From assembly GCF_021442025.1 (NCBI RefSeq), contig NZ_CP090446.1, positions 1,426,001 through 1,490,000 on the forward strand: a DNA stretch of 64,000 nt, in the 5' to 3' direction. Of this stretch, positions 52,812 to 62,358 are shown piece by piece (position 1 is the stretch's first letter; every line of letters begins with the position of its first letter). The position numbers and the translations under genes are program-made. The DNA is from Sphingobacterium sp. SRCM116780 (GTDB lineage: Bacteria > Bacteroidota > Bacteroidia > Sphingobacteriales > Sphingobacteriaceae). The notes below the pieces were generated by a model. The model saw only the letters and a program-made list of their open reading frames with translations, was not told the DNA's origin and ran no database searches.

Positions 52812-53669
52812 ATGAAATTAATACGTTTTGGAGCAGCTGGAAAAGAGAAAATTGGTGTTCAGATTGATGGAATAAATTATGATACTTCAGCTTTCGGAGG
52901 TGATTATAATGAATCTTTCTTCGAGAATGACGGTATCGCTGCATTGGAAGAATTTGTTAAAGCAAATAAAGGTAAACTGATACCTGTACCTGATAATGAA
53001 AGAATAGGCGCACCGTTTGCAAGACCTTCTAAAATCGTTTGTATTGGTTTGAATTATAAGGACCATGCTGAAGAAACAGGAGCTGCAATACCTGCGGAAC
53101 CGATTATTTTTATGAAATCAACAACGTCTCTAATTGGTCCTTATGACCAAGTGATGATTCCTCGTGATTCTGTAAAAACAGATTGGGAAGTAGAATTTGG
53201 TATTGTGATTGGCAAAAAAGCATCTTATGTAAAAGAATCTGAGGCTTTGGATTATGTTGCAGGATATGTATTGCATAATGATGTCTCTGAGCGTGAATAC
53301 CAATTAGAACGCGGGGGTACTTGGGACAAGGGAAAAGGCTGTGATACCTTTGCGCCTATGGGACCTTATCTGACAACTAAAGATGAAATCAAAGATATCA
53401 ATGATGTAAATATTTGGTTGAAAGTAAACGGTAAGGTATACCAAAACGGGAGCACGAAAAATCTCATCTTCTCTGTACCATTTGTTGTGAGTTACGTATC
53501 TCAATTTATGACCTTGTTACCTGGTGATGTCATTTCCACAGGAACTCCAGCAGGTGTGGGATTAGGTTTTAATCCACCAATTTATTTGAAAGCTGGTGAT
53601 GTAATTGAGCTTGGTGCTGACGGTTTAGGTGAATCTCGTCAGGAAGTTATTGAATATTCAGGAAAGTAA
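52812..53669 (+). CDS. FAH-family hydrolase, probable 2,4-diketo-3-deoxy-L-fuconate hydrolase
   Basis: The 285-aa protein has a short N-terminal domain and a fumarylacetoacetase-type catalytic domain (about 70-285). It shows KIVCIGLNYKDHAEE, PIIFMKSTTS, TDWEVEFGIVIGKKA (metal Glu), ERGGTWDKGKGCDTFAPMGP and GDVISTGTPAGVG. It fits the hydrolase that splits the diketo acid to pyruvate and L-lactate at the end of the pathway. It lies in the centre of the operon. Confidence 0.88.
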   Translation: MKLIRFGAAGKEKIGVQIDGINYDTSAFGGDYNESFFENDGIAALEEFVKANKGKLIPVPDNERIGAPFARPSKIVCIGLNYKDHAEETGAAIPAEPIIFMKSTTSLIGPYDQVMIPRDSVKTDWEVEFGIVIGKKASYVKESEALDYVAGYVLHNDVSEREYQLERGGTWDKGKGCDTFAPMGPYLTTKDEIKDINDVNIWLKVNGKVYQNGSTKNLIFSVPFVVSYVSQFMTLLPGDVISTGTPAGVGLGFNPPIYLKAGDVIELGADGLGESRQEVIEYSGK

Positions 53670-53678
53670 GACATTCCC

Positions 53679-54506
53679 ATGCGTATAGATGCTCATCAAC
53701 ATTTTTGGCAGTTTGACCCAATCCGTGATAATTGGATCACGGATAAGATGAAAGTATTGCAGAAAGATTTTCTACCATTGGATTTGAAATTTCTTTTAGA
53801 GAGGAATGGTATTGATGGCTGTATTGCTGTACAAGCGGATCAATCAGCTGCAGAGACGAAATTTTTAGTACAGCAAGCTAAAGACTATTCATTTGTAAAA
53901 GGAGTAGTAGGATGGGTGGATTTAGGTGCTGAAGATATTGATGAGCAATTAACCCAATATAAAGAAGAACCTATTATTAAAGGCTTTAGACATATTGTGG
54001 AAGGGGAAGAAGATGCTGATTTTCTTATTCGTGATGCTATCTTAAATGGATTTGAATTTTTGACTAAACATGATTATACATACGATCTATTGATTCGTCC
54101 TCGTCATTATACAGCGACGACTGTTTGTGTTCGTGCAAATCCAAATCAAAAGTTCATTTTGGATCATATTGCAAAACCTCCGATTAAATCGAAAGAGTTT
54201 GAGGAATGGGCATTATTTATTGAAGAATTGTCTGGTTTTTCAAATGTCAGTTGTAAAGTTTCTGGATTAGCAACAGAAGCAGATTGGAAAAACTGGCATC
54301 TGGATGATTTTAGTCAATATTTAGATCATGTATTCCACTCTTTTGGAAAAGAACGTGTTCTGTTTGGCTCAGATTGGCCAGTATGCTTATTGGCTGCTTC
54401 TTATGAAGAAAGTGTGGCTATTGTTGAATCTAAGTTAACAGATTTCACGGTTGCAGAAAAAGAATCTTTTTGGGGCTTAAATGCTATCAAAATCTATAAT
54501 TTGTAA
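53679..54506 (+). CDS. amidohydrolase, probable L-fucono-lactonase
   Basis: The 275-aa TIM-barrel protein belongs to the COG3618 amidohydrolases. It starts MRIDAHQHFWQF (H-x-H) and shows KGFRHIVEGEEDADFL, FILDHIAKPPI and LFGSDWPVC (catalytic Asp). COG3618 members include characterised L-fucono-1,5-lactonases. It would open the lactone formed by fucose dehydrogenase. It lies 9 bases after the FAH gene. Confidence 0.88.
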   Translation: MRIDAHQHFWQFDPIRDNWITDKMKVLQKDFLPLDLKFLLERNGIDGCIAVQADQSAAETKFLVQQAKDYSFVKGVVGWVDLGAEDIDEQLTQYKEEPIIKGFRHIVEGEEDADFLIRDAILNGFEFLTKHDYTYDLLIRPRHYTATTVCVRANPNQKFILDHIAKPPIKSKEFEEWALFIEELSGFSNVSCKVSGLATEADWKNWHLDDFSQYLDHVFHSFGKERVLFGSDWPVCLLAASYEESVAIVESKLTDFTVAEKESFWGLNAIKIYNL

Positions 54507-54517
54507 AGATTACTTAT

Positions 54518-55309
54518 ATGAATCTAAATTTAAAAGATAAAGTTGTTATTGTAACAGGTGGTGCAAAAGGAATTGGTAAAGCTATTGTTTTAGGATTAGC
54601 TCAAGAAGGTGCTATTCCTGTTATTGTGGGACGTAAGCAGGAAGACAATGACATTGTTCAACGAGAGGTCGAAGCACTTGGTGGACAGGCGTATTCGGTA
54701 GAGGCTGAGCTTTCAGATCCTGAAGCTTGTCGAATGGCTGTAGCACAAACTTTGACAAAGTTTGGAAGAATAGATGGGTTGGTCAATAATGCGGGTGTTA
54801 ATGACGGTGTCGGATTGTCATCTGGTAATTATGAAAAATTTATCGCTTCTTTGCATAAAAACTTAGTTCACTATTATTTAATGGCGCATCATGCACTGGA
54901 TGCATTGATTGCAGCAAAAGGAAGTATTGTTAATATTAGTTCAAAAACAGCTGAAACAGGACAGGGTAATACTTCGGCTTATGCAGCATCCAATGGAGGC
55001 CGAAATGCACTGACCAGAGAATGGGCTGTCGAATTACTTCCGTATAGTATACGTGTAAATGCAATTGTGGTAGCAGAATGTGCAACGCCACAATATGATA
55101 GCTGGATACAGACTTTAACGAATCCAGAGGAAATATTAAAGAAAATCACTGATCGTATTCCTTTAGAGCATCGGATGACTACAGCTGAAGAAATTGCACA
55201 TACTGCTTTATTTCTGTTATCGGATAAATCAAGTCATACAACGGGGCAGTTGATTCACGTGGATGGGGGTTATGTGCATCTGGATCGTTCTATTATTTCT
55301 GAAAAATAA
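54518..55309 (+). CDS. SDR, probable L-fucose dehydrogenase
   Basis: The 263-aa SDR has TGGAKGIGKA, NNAGV and NISSKTA, and ends TGQLIHVDGGYVHLD. The active-site Tyr is present, but the YxxxK lysine reads Asn (YAASN). The context asks for a dehydrogenase that oxidises L-fucose to its lactone, and this is the remaining candidate. Whether Asn is a family trait or reduces activity is open. It is the last gene of the operon; a bidirectional terminator follows. Confidence 0.8.
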   Translation: MNLNLKDKVVIVTGGAKGIGKAIVLGLAQEGAIPVIVGRKQEDNDIVQREVEALGGQAYSVEAELSDPEACRMAVAQTLTKFGRIDGLVNNAGVNDGVGLSSGNYEKFIASLHKNLVHYYLMAHHALDALIAAKGSIVNISSKTAETGQGNTSAYAASNGGRNALTREWAVELLPYSIRVNAIVVAECATPQYDSWIQTLTNPEEILKKITDRIPLEHRMTTAEEIAHTALFLLSDKSSHTTGQLIHVDGGYVHLDRSIISEK

Positions 55310-55332
55310 ACGATAACATAATTATTAATACG

Positions 55333-55368
55333 AAAAAGGGCTTTTAATAAAAATTAAAAGCCCTTTTT
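55333..55368. terminator. bidirectional terminator, fucose operon / gapA
   Basis: AAAAAGGGCTTTTAAT and ATTAAAAGCCCTTTTT form a perfect 16-bp stem with a 4-base loop between the convergent last genes. Confidence 0.93.
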
Positions 55369-55385
55369 ATACGTTTGATTTCAGA

Positions 55386-57240
<1,855 letters not shown>

Positions 57241-57259
57241 CTGAATTCTATTTCTTTAT

Positions 57260-58246
57260 TTAGATAGCTAAAACTTGAACAAGTTCTAACATATCAGGAC
57301 TTAACTTAAATTCCTTTTTATTTAATGCTTCCTCTAACGGAGTTGTAACAACCTCATTCCCTCTGACACCTACAGTTAACCGATTGCTTCCCTTTAATAA
57401 TTCTTTTACGGCAGCATACCCTAAACGACTCGCTAATACACGATCAAAGCTCGTTGGAGATCCTCCTCGTTGTAGGTGTCCTAAGATACTAACTTTTGTG
57501 TCATAATAATCAAATTTTTCTTTGACTTTTTTTGCTACATTATAAGCACCTCCATTGTGGTCACCTTCAGCAACGATCACGATAGAAGATGATTTTTTAC
57601 CACTACCATCTGCAGCTGTTAAATGATCAATCAATTCATCAATTGCAGTTTCCTTTTCTGGCAATAAAATAGCTTCAGCACCTCCAGCAATGCCTGCGTT
57701 TAATGCAATACAACCAGAATCACGGCCCATAACTTCAATAAAGAAAAGACGTTCATGAGAAGCGGCAGTATCTCGAATCTTGTCTATCGCATCTCTTACT
57801 GTATTAGTCGCTGTATCATAACCTAATGTAAAATCTGATCCATATAAATCATTGTCAATTGTACCTGGAATACAGATTACTGGTATATCATACTCTTTTG
57901 AAAAAAAATCTGCACCTGTAAAGGTACCATCTCCACCAATAGCAACTAAGGCATCAATACCTGCTGCTTTGATATTTTCATAAGCTTTTGCACGACCTTC
58001 TTTTGTTTTAAATTCAAGACATCTTGCCGTTTTTAAGATCGTTCCACCTAATTGAATAATATTACTTACAGAACGTGATGTCATTTCTTCAAAATTACCT
58101 TCCAGCATACCTTGGTAACCTTGATAGATTCCTGTAACACTTAATTTTTCATATAATGCTGTCCGGACCACTGCTCTTATGCACGCATTCATGCCTGGGG
58201 CATCTCCGCCTGATGTAAAAACTCCGATTTTTTTAATATTTACCAC
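57260..58246 (-). CDS. pfkA: 6-phosphofructokinase
   Basis: The 328-aa ATP-type phosphofructokinase shows KIGVFTSGGDAPGMN, ALVAIGGDGTFTGA, CIPGTIDNDLYGSD, DTAASHERLFFIEVMGR and GHLQRGGSPTSFDR. It makes fructose-1,6-bisphosphate and commits sugar to glycolysis. It is the first gene of the operon. Its promoter region contains a perfect palindrome overlapping the -33/-7 spacer, divergent from the Nudix-type regulator. Confidence 0.97.
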   Translation of the reverse strand: MVNIKKIGVFTSGGDAPGMNACIRAVVRTALYEKLSVTGIYQGYQGMLEGNFEEMTSRSVSNIIQLGGTILKTARCLEFKTKEGRAKAYENIKAAGIDALVAIGGDGTFTGADFFSKEYDIPVICIPGTIDNDLYGSDFTLGYDTATNTVRDAIDKIRDTAASHERLFFIEVMGRDSGCIALNAGIAGGAEAILLPEKETAIDELIDHLTAADGSGKKSSSIVIVAEGDHNGGAYNVAKKVKEKFDYYDTKVSILGHLQRGGSPTSFDRVLASRLGYAAVKELLKGSNRLTVGVRGNEVVTTPLEEALNKKEFKLSPDMLELVQVLAI

Positions 58247-58267
58247 TGTTAAAAATTTTAGGTTTTA

Positions 58268-58298
58268 CGAATATAGTGTATTTTCTACACTATTGAAA
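58268..58298 (-). promoter_or_regulatory. pfkA promoter overlapped by 8-5-8 operator
   Basis: On the minus strand, TTTC (58298-58295), a 19-base spacer and TATATTCG (58275-58268) resemble the -33/-7 consensus with one mismatch each. The spacer is nearly filled by the perfect palindrome ATAGTGTA-TTTTC-TACACTAT (58273-58293). A protein bound there would block polymerase. Confidence 0.65.
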
Positions 58299-58410
58299 TT
58301 TTTTTTATTTTTTTTGTTTCGGGGAAATTACGCTATTATTATTAACTTTATAGCAAAAGCTACATATTTAACTTATTGGTTTAGGTAAAGATAATAAAAT
58401 TAGAAAAGTT

Positions 58411-59082
58411 TTGTATACTACATTTACAGTCGATTGTGTTATTTTCGGTTTTTATGAAGGTGAACTCCATGTTCTTTTAACTGAAAGAAATGAATATCCT
58501 TTTAAGGATTGGTGGGCATTACCAGGGTTTTTCGTTAATAATGACGAAGAAATGGAGGATGCTGTTAAACGTATTCTATACGAAAATACGGGACTTAAGG
58601 ACGTATATCTGGATCAACTATATGCTTTTGCTGGTTTGAAAAGGCATCCACAGGGAAGGATTCTTACTGTTGCTTATTATGCTTTACTTCAATTAGATAA
58701 AACGAAGATTAAGTTAAAGCCAATTACTTCTTATATGCGTCAGGCGAAATGGTTCCCACTTACAAAAGTCCCTGACTTGGCCTTTGATCATAGTATCATA
58801 CTGAAGCAAAGTGTTGATAAATTGAGACGTCGTATTGCAAATACACCTATTGCGTTTGAGCTTTTACCAGAGAAATTTACACTTACTCAACTTCAATTGG
58901 TTTATGAGAGTATTCTAGGAAGAGTCCTAGATAAACGAAACTTTAGAAAGAAAATGATTAATTATGGTTTTCTAAAAGAATTGGACGAGGTACAAAAGGG
59001 GGTTGCTTATCGGGCAGCAAGACTTTATAAACTTGATAAGAGGAAATTTTTGAAGCAATTTCAAAACAGTATTACTTTTTAG
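58411..59082 (+). CDS. NrtR/AraR-type Nudix regulator with degenerate Nudix box
   Basis: The 223-aa protein has an N-terminal Nudix domain (about 5-140, VDCVIFGFYEGELHVLLTERN) and a C-terminal winged helix (about 150-223, with FTLTQLQLVYESILGR and KRNFRKKM). This is the architecture of NrtR and the Bacteroidota arabinose regulator AraR. In the Nudix box the RE..EE core reads R54-I-L-Y-E58-N59, so hydrolase activity is unlikely and the domain probably senses a ligand. No ATG exists in the open frame; TTG at 58411 is the best start. It is divergent from pfkA across the palindrome at 58273-58293, its probable operator. Confidence 0.85.
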   Translation: MYTTFTVDCVIFGFYEGELHVLLTERNEYPFKDWWALPGFFVNNDEEMEDAVKRILYENTGLKDVYLDQLYAFAGLKRHPQGRILTVAYYALLQLDKTKIKLKPITSYMRQAKWFPLTKVPDLAFDHSIILKQSVDKLRRRIANTPIAFELLPEKFTLTQLQLVYESILGRVLDKRNFRKKMINYGFLKELDEVQKGVAYRAARLYKLDKRKFLKQFQNSITF

Positions 59083-59175
59083 TTTAGCGATTTATTCAAT
59101 TTCATATTCAAGAGTTGTGTGATAACTAAAAAACTAAACTAAAAATGAACATTTAGCATTTCAATAAACGATAAT

Positions 59176-59209
59176 AAAGTGCAAATCAAAAGGTTTGCAC
59201 TTTTTTTTT
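59176..59209 (+). terminator. terminator after Nudix regulator
   Basis: AAAGTGCAAA pairs with TTTGCACTTT around an 8-base loop, followed by a long T-run. Confidence 0.88.
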
Positions 59210-59240
59210 ATGTCAATTTTTACGTAAAGCTGACAATAAA

Positions 59241-59272
59241 TTTGTGCTATATTTTTGCTTTTTGTATCTTTG
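59241..59272 (+). promoter_or_regulatory. promoter of TetR/RND operon
   Basis: TTTG (59241-59244), a 20-base spacer and TATCTTTG (59265-59272) match the consensus; the start codon is 39 bases further on. Confidence 0.82.
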
Positions 59273-59311
59273 ACCAAAATTTATATAAAGTCAAAAGTTT
59301 AAATACTAAAA

Positions 59312-59935
59312 ATGTCAACGAATACGGATAATAAAAAAGACCTCATTATTGCTGCAGCTATTAGAAGATTTTCGCATTATGGATTTTCTAAGACAGCTAT
59401 GAATGAAATAGCAGACGATTTGAAGATTACAAAAGCAAATCTCTACTACTATTATCCAGATAAAACAACCCTCATTCATGATGTCATTTTATCGATAACA
59501 GATGATTTTAGAAAAATGGAGCAAGAGGTAATAGAAAACTCAAAATCATCCATTATTGACCTTTTATTGGAATTGTTGGAATTAAAATCTTCTTTTATTG
59601 AACGTCATTATATGTTACACATGAATGAAAATTTGGAATGGATAAAAGGTGCTCCATTGCAGACGTTGATGCGAGAATTGCATGCAAAAGAAATTGCACA
59701 GGTAGCATTATTGTTTCAAAAAGGGATTGATCAAAAAGAATTATATATAGCTGATGTAAACAAAGCAAGTGAAACATATGTACATATTATGAAGAGTATA
59801 GGATTGATCGGAATACTTTCCGATGTATTCACAGGAATTCCAACGCAGTGTAATGTTGGTAATGTATTACAAAATCAAAAGGATGCTACAATAATGTTAT
59901 ACAATGGTTTAAAATTGAATAAGAGTTCGAATTAA
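59312..59935 (+). CDS. TetR-family regulator of the efflux operon
   Basis: The 207-aa protein has the TetR DNA-binding HTH at the N-terminus (LIIAAAIRRFSHYGFSKTAMNEIADDL and ITKANLYYYYPDKTTLI within about 8-58) and a helical ligand domain. It is the first gene of an operon with a TolC-type protein, adaptor and RND pump, with 8 bases to the next start. TetR proteins in this position typically repress their own operon until a pump substrate binds. Confidence 0.9.
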   Translation: MSTNTDNKKDLIIAAAIRRFSHYGFSKTAMNEIADDLKITKANLYYYYPDKTTLIHDVILSITDDFRKMEQEVIENSKSSIIDLLLELLELKSSFIERHYMLHMNENLEWIKGAPLQTLMRELHAKEIAQVALLFQKGIDQKELYIADVNKASETYVHIMKSIGLIGILSDVFTGIPTQCNVGNVLQNQKDATIMLYNGLKLNKSSN

Positions 59936-59943
59936 TTAGAAAA

Positions 59944-61272
59944 ATGAAAAAAATAAAAATAATAGGGGTGCTATTAGCTAGTTTGTTTTCGGTGAATTTT
60001 TTGCAAGCGCAAGAAATTTTGACATTGAATCAAGCGATTAAATATGCGCTAGAAAACAAAGCTGAGGCAAAAAAATCTAAATTAGATTTAGAGAATGCTC
60101 AATATCAGATTGATGAGGTTCGCGCAGGAGCACTTCCACAAATTAATGGATCTGCATCTCTTAAATACAATGTTTTGATACCATCAATGGCATTAGAGGC
60201 TGGTGGTCAAACTCAAATTATTAAAATGGGGCAACCATGGAATTCAACTGCAGCTCTTTCTGTAAATCAACAGCTCTTTAATCAGTCATTATTTACAGGT
60301 TTAAAAGCTGCGAAAACAACTAAGGAATTCTATACCATAAATAAAGATTTGTCGGATGAACAATTAATTGAAAAAGTGGCAAATGCTTATTATGATGTTT
60401 TTCAGACGCAGTTGCAGTTACAAACGATCGATAATAATTTAAATAGTACCACTAAAACGAGAGATGTTATCTCTGGACTAGTGAATGCGGGTTTAGGTAA
60501 AAAAATTGATCTGGACAGAACAAGTGTTGCGGTAAATAATCTGAAAGCAAATCGTCAAATTTTGGTAAATGCATTAGAATTAAAAGAAAATGCACTAAAA
60601 TTTGCAATAGGTATGCCTATGGAGCAAGAAGTTAAATTACCAAATGAAACTTTTGAAATCAATTCATCGACAGCAGATTTAGTAGCTTCTGATTTATCAT
60701 CAAGAACAGAAGTAAAGTTGTTGGAAAAACAAACACAACTTTTAGAGTTAAATCGTAATGCGATGAAGGCTGCTTATTATCCAAACTTATCCTTTGGAGG
60801 AGATATAGGTTATACAGGATTTGGTAAAAACTTCCCATTAGGTGGAAAAGGGTTTAGTTGGAATTCTACCTCTGGATTAGGGTTAAATCTATCTATTCCA
60901 ATCTTTAATGGTGGTGCAACGAAAGCTAAAATTAACCAAGCAACAATTCAATTGAAGCAAGCACAAGTAGATTTGGAAGACACCAAGTTAGCATTAAGTC
61001 TGTCGAATGAAAATGCGAAATCACAAATTACAAATAGTTTGTTAACAATTAACAGCAATCGTGCGAATGTGCAACTGGCAAAAGAAGTTTTGGATAACAC
61101 TGAAAACAATTATAAAAACGGATTAGCGACATTGACAGATTTATTGGATGCCGAAAATGCCTATTCGGATGCGCAAAATAACTTAAACACTTCACTATTA
61201 AACTACAAAATTGCTGAAGTACAATTAATTAAAGCAAAAGGGGAATTAAACACATTATTAAACAGCAAATAG
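59944..61272 (+). CDS. TolC-type outer-membrane efflux protein
   Basis: The 442-aa protein has a signal peptide (to LQA-QE) and two OEP repeats typical of TolC: ILTLNQAIKYALENKAEAKK at the start, and a second half with LSFGGDIGYTGFGKNF and a long coiled-coil helix before LTDLLDAENAYSDAQNNL. It forms the trimeric outer-membrane duct for the adaptor and pump encoded downstream. The gap to the adaptor gene is 11 bases. Confidence 0.92.
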   Translation: MKKIKIIGVLLASLFSVNFLQAQEILTLNQAIKYALENKAEAKKSKLDLENAQYQIDEVRAGALPQINGSASLKYNVLIPSMALEAGGQTQIIKMGQPWNSTAALSVNQQLFNQSLFTGLKAAKTTKEFYTINKDLSDEQLIEKVANAYYDVFQTQLQLQTIDNNLNSTTKTRDVISGLVNAGLGKKIDLDRTSVAVNNLKANRQILVNALELKENALKFAIGMPMEQEVKLPNETFEINSSTADLVASDLSSRTEVKLLEKQTQLLELNRNAMKAAYYPNLSFGGDIGYTGFGKNFPLGGKGFSWNSTSGLGLNLSIPIFNGGATKAKINQATIQLKQAQVDLEDTKLALSLSNENAKSQITNSLLTINSNRANVQLAKEVLDNTENNYKNGLATLTDLLDAENAYSDAQNNLNTSLLNYKIAEVQLIKAKGELNTLLNSK

Positions 61273-61283
61273 TAACCGGATAT

Positions 61284-62342
61284 ATGAAAAAGATAATCAT
61301 AACAGCAGTCGTAGTAATTGCAGCTTTAGCAGGTATTATGTACGTGTTGAAGAAGAATAAGAAAGAGAACGAATCACAAACAGCAGTTGTAGGCCAGAAA
61401 AATGCAGCAGTAGCTGTACGTGTTGCTGAGGTAGACTTTAAAGACGTCAACAATCAATACATCACGAATGGTACTTTTATGCCTAAACAAGAGGTTAAAC
61501 TTTCTGCAGAAGTAGCTGGTCGAGTAGCTCGCGTTTTGGTAGATGAAGGTGCTTACGTAAAAGTTGGACAGACATTGGCTATTATAGAAAGTGATAAACA
61601 AAACGTGGATGTTAATAATGCACAAGCAGTATACAATAATGCTAAAAATGAAGTCGCTAGATTTGAAAGTGCATTTGCAACGGGAGGGGTTACGAAACAA
61701 CAATTGGATCAAGTAAAATTGCAATTAGAAAATGCCAAGAATAATTTACGTTCTTCACAAATAAAGGCTTCCGATGTCAATGTTAAAGCTTCATTTGCTG
61801 GTATTGTTAACAAAAGAAGTATCGAACCAGGATCTTATGTAAGTCCAGGTAACGAGTTATTCGAAATTGTTAATGTTTCTTCCCTTAAACTGAAAGTAAA
61901 TGTGGATGAGAAAAATATCGGATATATAAAACTAGGTCAAAGTATTAAAGTCCAATCAGCAGTGCTAGCAAATCAAACTTTCCAAGGTAGAGTAACCTTT
62001 ATTGCACCTAAAGCGGATGGAAGTCTAAACTTTCCAGTTGAATTAGAAATTAATAATAATGCTACAAACGACTTAAAAGCAGGTATGTATGGTACAGCTT
62101 ACTTTGGTGACGAGCAATCTGCAAATGCCTTAGTAGTTCCTAGAAATGCGTTTGTGGGTAGTGTGAGTTCAAATCAAGTTTTTGTCGTGAAAGATGGCAA
62201 AGCAGTTTTGACGAAAGTAACTTCAGGAAGAATTTTTGGGGATAATATCGAAATCATTTCCGGAATTGAAAAAGGTACGCAAGTTATTACTACTGGACAG
62301 ATCAATCTATTGGACGGTACAGCAGTAGAAATCATTAAATAA
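61284..62342 (+). CDS. RND periplasmic adaptor (HlyD/AcrA type)
   Basis: The 352-aa membrane-fusion protein has an N-terminal membrane anchor (about 3-20), a lipoyl-like half (LSAEVAGRVARVLVDEGAYVKVGQTLA), an alpha-hairpin (about 105-155) and the second lipoyl half (ASFAGIVNKRSIEPGSYVSPGNELFEI). A beta-barrel domain and a C-terminal part with TGQINLLDGTAVEI follow. It links the RND pump to the TolC-type protein. Confidence 0.92.
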   Translation: MKKIIITAVVVIAALAGIMYVLKKNKKENESQTAVVGQKNAAVAVRVAEVDFKDVNNQYITNGTFMPKQEVKLSAEVAGRVARVLVDEGAYVKVGQTLAIIESDKQNVDVNNAQAVYNNAKNEVARFESAFATGGVTKQQLDQVKLQLENAKNNLRSSQIKASDVNVKASFAGIVNKRSIEPGSYVSPGNELFEIVNVSSLKLKVNVDEKNIGYIKLGQSIKVQSAVLANQTFQGRVTFIAPKADGSLNFPVELEINNNATNDLKAGMYGTAYFGDEQSANALVVPRNAFVGSVSSNQVFVVKDGKAVLTKVTSGRIFGDNIEIISGIEKGTQVITTGQINLLDGTAVEIIK

Positions 62343-62358
62343 TTAAGGTCAATTTTAA

